Below the pieces are notes generated by a model, which was given only the letters and a program-made list of their open reading frames with translations, made no database searches and was not told where the DNA came from. Below, piece by piece: positions 58,817 through 64,000 of a DNA stretch of 64,000 nt (position 1 is the stretch's first letter; the number at the start of each line of letters is the position of its first letter). The translations under genes were made by a program, and so were the position numbers. Source of the stretch: Theocolax elegans (lineage: Eukaryota > Arthropoda > Insecta > Hymenoptera > Cerocephalidae); contig CM047425.1 of the NCBI GenBank assembly GCA_026168455.1, positions 88,415,580-88,479,579 on the forward strand, given 5' to 3'.

Positions 58817-59448
58817 CAAGGAGAGGACCAACCCTAAGGGAAACGGATCTTTACCAAACTCGAGGATATTTTTTTACTATAAACATATGGAAAAAGCCGG
58901 AGTTATAGAATCTAATGCCCTTTTTTACCATAGATTTAAGCAAATAACGAAAAATCTAGTCACAAATATTCTTAACTTTGTTGCTTTATCTCGGAAACGT
59001 GTAAAAATATACATTCAAACCTAAATTTAAAAGATGCTGAGAACGAGTAGATATATTTTGAAAAAAAGAAAGCATGAAGTAATATGAAAGCAATAAGAAT
59101 TAAACGAAATTTTGACTTAAAAAACTCATTAAATTTCAATGCTAAATTTTCGTTAAAATTTCGTCTATTTTTTATTTCTTCCATAACATTTGATTAAATT
59201 AATATATTTGAGATCGTTTTCAAAATATATCTACTCGATCTGAGCTTTCTTTTGAACCTAGGTTTGCATGTACATCAAAGCAATCAAAGATAAGAGTATT
59301 TGTGACTAGATTTTTCGTTATTTGCTTATATCTATGGTAAAAAGAGCGTTAAAGTCTATAACTTTGGATTTCTTCATATTTTTATAGTAGCAAATATATC
59401 CTAGAGTTTGGTAAAGATCCGTTTCACGCAGGGTTGGTCCTCTCCTTG
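58817..59448. mobile_element. CAAGGAGAGG-family foldback with TTA duplications
   Basis: The 632-bp element runs from CAAGGAGAGGACCAACCCT to its mirror AGGGTTGGTCCTCTCCTTG, flanked by TTA on both sides (58814-58816 and 59449-59451). Inner landmarks GGATCTTTACCAAACTC and CTGAGAACGAGTAGATATATT are mirrored. The match between the termini is good, so this is the clearest copy for defining the family's ends. Confidence 0.8.
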
Positions 59449-59495
59449 TTAGTGTATATTAGCTATGCTTAAACCATAATATGATCTCTACACGA

Positions 59496-59590
59496 AAATT
59501 CAGAAGCTTTATTGATTGTTGCATAAAATTCTGTATTTTGTAAAACAAATGAATACGTATACTATATATCTAATCATTTTTATAATAAAC
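59496..59590. mobile_element. Relic of the TTAA-flanked palindromic MITE
   Basis: CAGAAGC...ATTGTTGCATAAAATTCTGTATTTTGTAAA resembles the right arm of the 16.65-kb element (CTTCTGTATTCGGATATTGCATAAAATTGCGTATTTT). Only part of one arm survives. Confidence 0.4.
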
Positions 59591-59785
59591 AAACTATTTC
59601 TCGAATACACAATACCATTCTAATTTTTACTAAAACTTTTTTCTTTGTATACTAGATAGATCTTATTAATAACTATCACAATTCAGGCTGTATAGTTAAA
59701 AAATGAACCTAAAGTAGACATTAGGTTAGTTTATACAGAATTGGGCATGCATTCATCCACAACTTTACATCGAATACTTTTTGGA

Positions 59786-60186
59786 AATGACCCCGGAAAT
59801 CGTAAAAATAAAAAAAATTATTTTTTGCATGATCTTCACCATAATCTTCACGATGACCGTCAATGTCATTTAGAGGTAAATTTAAAATATATAATAACAT
59901 CAAAATATTTTACACTTGGTCTTGATCATAACCTCGCATTAATATCAAGGTCATGTAGAGGTCAATTAAAAAATTTCGACACGATTGTCTATTTGCTTTA
60001 CATCAAGTATTTTGACCTCTTAATGATTTTGAAGGTAATACGAGGTCATGGTCAAGTCAAATCTAAAAATTTTCAGATGTTAATATTTATTTTCCAAATT
60101 TTAAATTGACCGCTAAATGATCTGGAGAGTCATTGTCAAGTCATGCACAAAATTATTTTATTCGTTCTTTCGATTTCCGGGGACGA
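59786..60186. mobile_element. Foldback element with AGGTCA half-sites
   Basis: Arms share GACCCCGGAAATCG / CGATTTCCGGGG and AAAATTATTTT...TGCATGA as inverted copies (59786-59835 and 60140-60186). Inside are AGGTCA half-sites at 59947-59952 and 59958-59963 (direct repeat, 5-nt spacing), TGACCT at 60013-60018 and AGGTCA at 60043-60048; one more AGGTCA lies outside at 60251-60256. AGGTCA is the nuclear-receptor half-site. Similar GTCA-rich text could also be the repeat's own low complexity. Confidence 0.5.
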
Positions 60187-60698
60187 AAATATACGGTTTC
60201 ATTTCAAATTTTTTAATTAAAACTCTGAATAACCTTGAAGATTCCATAAAAGGTCATCGTCATGGTCATTATTGGATTGCTGTTTCCAAACTCTGCAACT
60301 ACTGGCTCAAACTTTTATTGTGTTTAAGCACTATTTTCGAAAATAGAGGGGAAGTTTTCAATAACCGTGTGAAAAAAATTAGAAACATTAATTTTCCATA
60401 TCCCCATTAACTCGTTAACCTAGAAATCCATAAATTAAATTTTTTATATGGCCCCATAAGCTAGAAATGCATTAAAATTAATTTTCTATATGGCTCCATA
60501 AGCGAAAAATACAAAATTTTATTTCCCGTTTGACTAATTAATTTGTCGTATATTAATTTATGTCGTATAATAATTTGTAATATATATATATAGAAAATAT
60601 GTTATAAATGTGTTTATAGAAGAATCTCGTCAATTTCCTGATATTTGTAATTATTTATAGTAGAGCTACTACTACAAAATTTAAGAAACTATAATACC
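60187..60698. other. Non-coding stretch
   Basis: AT-rich. It contains two related phrases of about 60 bp (TAGAAATCCATAAATTAAATTT and TAGAAATGCATTAAAATTAATT with GGCCCCATAAGC / GGCTCCATAAGC, about 60420-60510), a short degenerate tandem repeat. No gene. Confidence 0.45.
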
Positions 60699-60855
60699 TT
60701 CGAGATAGCACCTTCAACCGGGCTGCGATATAGCAACTTCTTCAACCGGACTGCGAGATAGCAACTTCTTCAACCGGGTTCCGAAATAGCGCCTTCTTCA
60801 ACCGGGCTTCGAGATAGCACCTTCTTCAACCAAGCTACGAGATAGCACCTTCTAC
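60699..60855. repeat. 28-bp minisatellite, about 5.5 copies
   Basis: The unit resembles CCGGGCTGCGAGATAGCA followed by CCTTCTTCAA. Copies at about 60718, 60746, 60774, 60802 and 60830 differ at a few positions. The repeats are contiguous with no spacers, so this is not a CRISPR-like array. Confidence 0.85.
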
Positions 60856-61168
60856 CTCTCAGCCGTCGATATATAAATGTTCTGGATAGAAATTGTTATA
60901 TCAGCATATTAAAAATTTTAGGATCGTCAATTGTGATTACAATTTTACTCTGAACGTTGTTGAGTAATTTTATTTAATATTTTTCTCTTCCTGCAGGTAC
61001 GATATCTTCTAATAATAAAATATAATCTAATTGAAATAATATATTAAAAATTACCGCTAATTTAAAACTATTTTTAACCCGAACATTATTGGAATTTTTG
61101 GGGTATTGGAATGAGCGAAAATTTAAATTATAGATCCTCATATTATATTAAGAAAAGAGTTTCTTTTT

Positions 61169-61750
61169 TAAAGAAAGTGTCACGTCGCCGGGAAACGGAT
61201 CTTGACCAATCACTACTATTAAAATATAAAGAAAGCCAGAGTTTTAGACTCTAACGCTCTTTTTTACGATAAATATAAGCAATAACGAAAAATTTCGCCA
61301 AAAAAGCCGTTGACTTTGATCACTTATAACTCAAAAACAAATAGAGATAGGTACTTTAGTTGAAAATTATAAAAGAAAAATTAATTTAACGATATTTTGA
61401 TGACTATGTTAAATTAAAAAATTTACTGATTTTTAGGCCAAATTGTCTTTTTATTTTTATTTTTTCCATAACTTTCGACCAAATTAACTGTTTGATCTTC
61501 TTTTTTTTAAATCCAATCTACTCGATCTCAGTTTTCTTCTAAAATTAAGTTTGAGTATCTATTTCTATTTCATTTTAAGTTGTAAGTAATCAAATTTAAG
61601 GGCTTTTTTTGCGAAATTTTTCGTTATTTGCTTATTTCTATCGTAAAAAAGCGTTAGAGTCTACAACTTTGGATTTATTTCTATTTTAATAGTATTAAAC
61701 ATATCCTTGAGTTTGGTAAAGATCCGTTTCTCGGAGGTGTGACACTCCTG
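61169..61750. mobile_element. CAAGGAGAGG-family foldback (degenerate ends)
   Basis: The left end AAGAAAGTGTCACGTCGCCGGGAAACGGATCTTGACC is mirrored at the right by GGTAAAGATCCGTTTCTCGGAGGTGTGACACTCCTGG. The inner arms share GAGTTTTAGACTCTAACGC-like text in inverted form. The termini have drifted from the consensus, so this is an older copy than 58817-59448. Confidence 0.65.
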
Positions 61751-64000
61751 GTAAGTTCGTTTTCTAAAGGGTCTTATATTTTTGTTCCAAATTACGTTCA
61801 AGAAAAACCCAAGACTCGAGTACACTTCTTAGTTCAAAGAATCATACCTTCCAGTTTCAGATAAATCGGTTACTTGTAATATTTGGACTTTATTTGTAAA
61901 TTTTTTATTTCTAAAAAGTCGACTTTTAGTAAGGTCCATATACAATAAGAAGATACAATATTGGTATAGTTTAATCCTACAAGAGGTTAAAGTTTTATGG
62001 GAATGTTAACGTGACAATATCATTATATTACCATCCGAGTCATTAACTAATTAATATTTTATATTAAAAATTAGGCACCATCACGAGAACATTGCTCTTT
62101 GTTACAATGCAATATATACTTGTGCAAAGTTTTATAAGTGATTGATACTCAAGTTTATGAGCTTAATCAAGTGGCTTAGTAGCACAACAAAGGCGAATTT
62201 TAGAAGTATTGCTATTACTATTATAAGTACTTATATGGTGTTTGCAATTTTTAAGAACAATATGCTTTATTCCACTTAAATTCTTTTATCTTATATAATT
62301 TTTTATTGCGTTTAGGGTATGTAGAGTGTGTAATTTACAAATGCTCAAATCACGTTCTTTTTTTCAGTTAATTAAGCAGCAGAACCGTGAAGTCAGGCGC
62401 AGATATAAGGGGTCGTCAGACTCAGAAAATGGTCATTCCTGATAATTTTTATAAACAAAAAATTAATTTTTGGAAAAATCTATTCTAAATCTAATATACT
62501 TACCCAAATTATTTTATGTTTTTCAATTGTTAATTAGCGTGTAAATGTTTGGGTTTATAATTTATACATTTACTCAAAATTGCAGAATATAAATTTGTTT
62601 AATCAATTATTGTTACAAAAATAATTTTTTAAGTCAATCGTAAACTATTTGTATATTTTTAATTAGATTTTTAATTCAATATTTTGAAAATAAATTTTGC
62701 GTTGAAAGGTGTAGATCCTCATAATTCGGGTCCGCTATCCCTTTAATTATAATGCGGTTTAGTATTTTAACTTAATAATATTGATATAATAATATTTATA
62801 ATAACGATTATAATTACGAAAATTATATACCACACAATTCGATAAACCGTAGGGTCGTGAAATAAGCTAGTGTAATGTCAGGGGCATATATTACTGCATA
62901 CTCTGCCGCTGTTTAACCAATTGATACAACCACTACTAGGAAATGTATTTTCAATAAGAGCTTTCTTCTCAAAGACATCGTATGATCTCCGTCGCTGATT
63001 AGTACCAAGTCGGGATTATAAAAAGAACGACTTAAAAAAAAGACAAAAATGTCTATTCAGTGTCTTTGAAATATACTTATGCAGGTAGTCAATGGTAATA
63101 TTTTAGTAGTTTTTTTTAATTGTAAAGACTATTTATTAATCTATAAATTAAACATAAAAACATATACATCTGCAAGAACGATAACTGATTGAGGGATTGA
63201 GAAACCCTATTGTTCGACATTTTCTCAATAAGATTAAAAAAAATTCAGATTCAAATAAAAGATGTTTATTTGTTATGTTTATTTTATGACTATTTTTCAA
63301 AAAATCAATATTTTCCACATAAAACGGCATTTTGCAGTATCACGCGACTTTTACCTATATAATTATCTATATAATATAGTATATATATATATTTATTTCG
63401 AAAAAAGGAATAAAAAAGAAAGAAAAACACAACAAATATAAAAACAATAAAAAAAAGCTAAACAAGAAACATAAAAACACAAGCAATACAAAAAAAAGCT
63501 TTACTACATTTTTACAGTGAAACTGGATAACGGACACTTGAAAGATGAACATAGGCGAACAGCAGAGGCAAATCTGTAATTGAATTTAAGGAGAAAAAAA
63601 TATTCCCGCTACCATTGACAGAAAATTAGAGAAAAAAAAAGAAAACTGAGGAAATGTAGTGATATGAGTATATATTATGTATATATCATGTAGTTAGTAT
63701 GTCCTTTAGGTTAACTTTAAAACACGTCGATTGAGTTGAACCAGTCAAATCGGTTTGATAAGAACCAAAGGTACTAGATCACCACACACATGCGCATGTA
63801 CACGTCCATACAGACATTTTTAAAAATTTTTTCATAGTTCGAATCCCCGAATGTCGAAACATCTATAGCGCATAAATTTTATAACAAGTTTTTTTACTAT
63901 AACAATGCTTCCTCTACGAGTAATAGTTCCGAAGAATGATCACAAATGTTTATTACCGATCAACCAACTAGACAATTTTGTCACTTTTCTGTCAGTATGT
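61751..64000. other. Non-coding stretch to the window end
   Basis: AT-rich. It holds one repeat fragment at 62957-63012 and A-rich low complexity at about 63400-63500 and 63595-63645. No gene supported. Confidence 0.5.
62957..63012 (-). repeat. Inverted fragment of the 55.2-kb repeat
   Basis: The minus strand reads ACTTGGTACTAATCAGCGAC...CATACGATGTCTTTG...AAGCTCTT, matching about 55175-55235 with few changes. It shows that part of the duplicated unit at 54.9-57.1 kb is itself an interspersed repeat. Confidence 0.65.

Noticed and set aside
60699..60855. CRISPR-like array of short repeats
   Set aside because: The 28-bp units are contiguous with no unique spacers, and the genome context is eukaryotic. 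It is a minisatellite.
63838..63852. GTTCGAATCCCC resembling a tRNA B-box
   Set aside because: No A-box, anticodon stem or acceptor pairing could be found around it.

Overview
The window looks like AT-rich nuclear DNA from an arthropod, most plausibly an insect such as an ant or other hymenopteran. That is an inference from base composition, intron-like non-coding sequence and the types of transposable element present; no host gene here identifies a species. I see no confident complete host gene. Most of the 64 kb is intergenic or intronic sequence filled with transposable-element remnants. All alignments were done by eye, so boundaries outside the LTR element and the SINE are approximate.

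The dominant feature is a nearly intact, recently inserted Ty3/gypsy-type LTR retrotransposon on the minus strand (35902-44936, about 9.0 kb). It has two LTRs of 1120 and 1124 bp that differ by one substitution and two 2-bp microsatellite steps. It also has a primer-binding site that matches the tRNA-Lys 3' end over 18 nt, a polypurine tract, and 5-bp target-site duplications. Gag, a zinc-knuckle (nucleocapsid) frame and Pol (protease, reverse transcriptase, RNase H, integrase) lie in three successive -1 frames. The nucleocapsid-to-pol junction carries a textbook -1 frameshift signal: G_GGA_AAC, a 9-nt spacer and a 13-bp hairpin. The gag-to-nucleocapsid junction has no canonical slip site. There is no env.

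Left flank (1-35.9 kb): several foldback (inverted-repeat) elements; two hammerhead-ribozyme-like motifs (6.2 and 18.4 kb, minus strand); a possible 3'-terminal host exon at 11.7 kb; a decayed LINE with RNase H remnants (13.1-14.1 kb); a TTAA-flanked palindromic MITE (16.65-17.04 kb); a 5S-rRNA-derived SINE with a 16-bp target duplication (22.58-23.01 kb); a decayed DIRS-like reverse transcriptase broken by a 105-bp MITE (26.2-26.7 kb); and a 135-bp TA microsatellite at 35.2 kb.

Right flank (44.9-64 kb): a possible minus-strand coding exon at 49.2-49.5 kb; a mosaic tandem duplication at 54.9-57.1 kb that may be an assembly artefact; more members of a TTA-flanked foldback family (TIR CAAGGAGAGG), a family with at least six copies across the window; a foldback rich in AGGTCA half-sites (59.8-60.2 kb); and a 28-bp minisatellite at 60.7 kb. 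No rRNA gene, CRISPR array, intact tRNA gene or operon-like organisation was seen.
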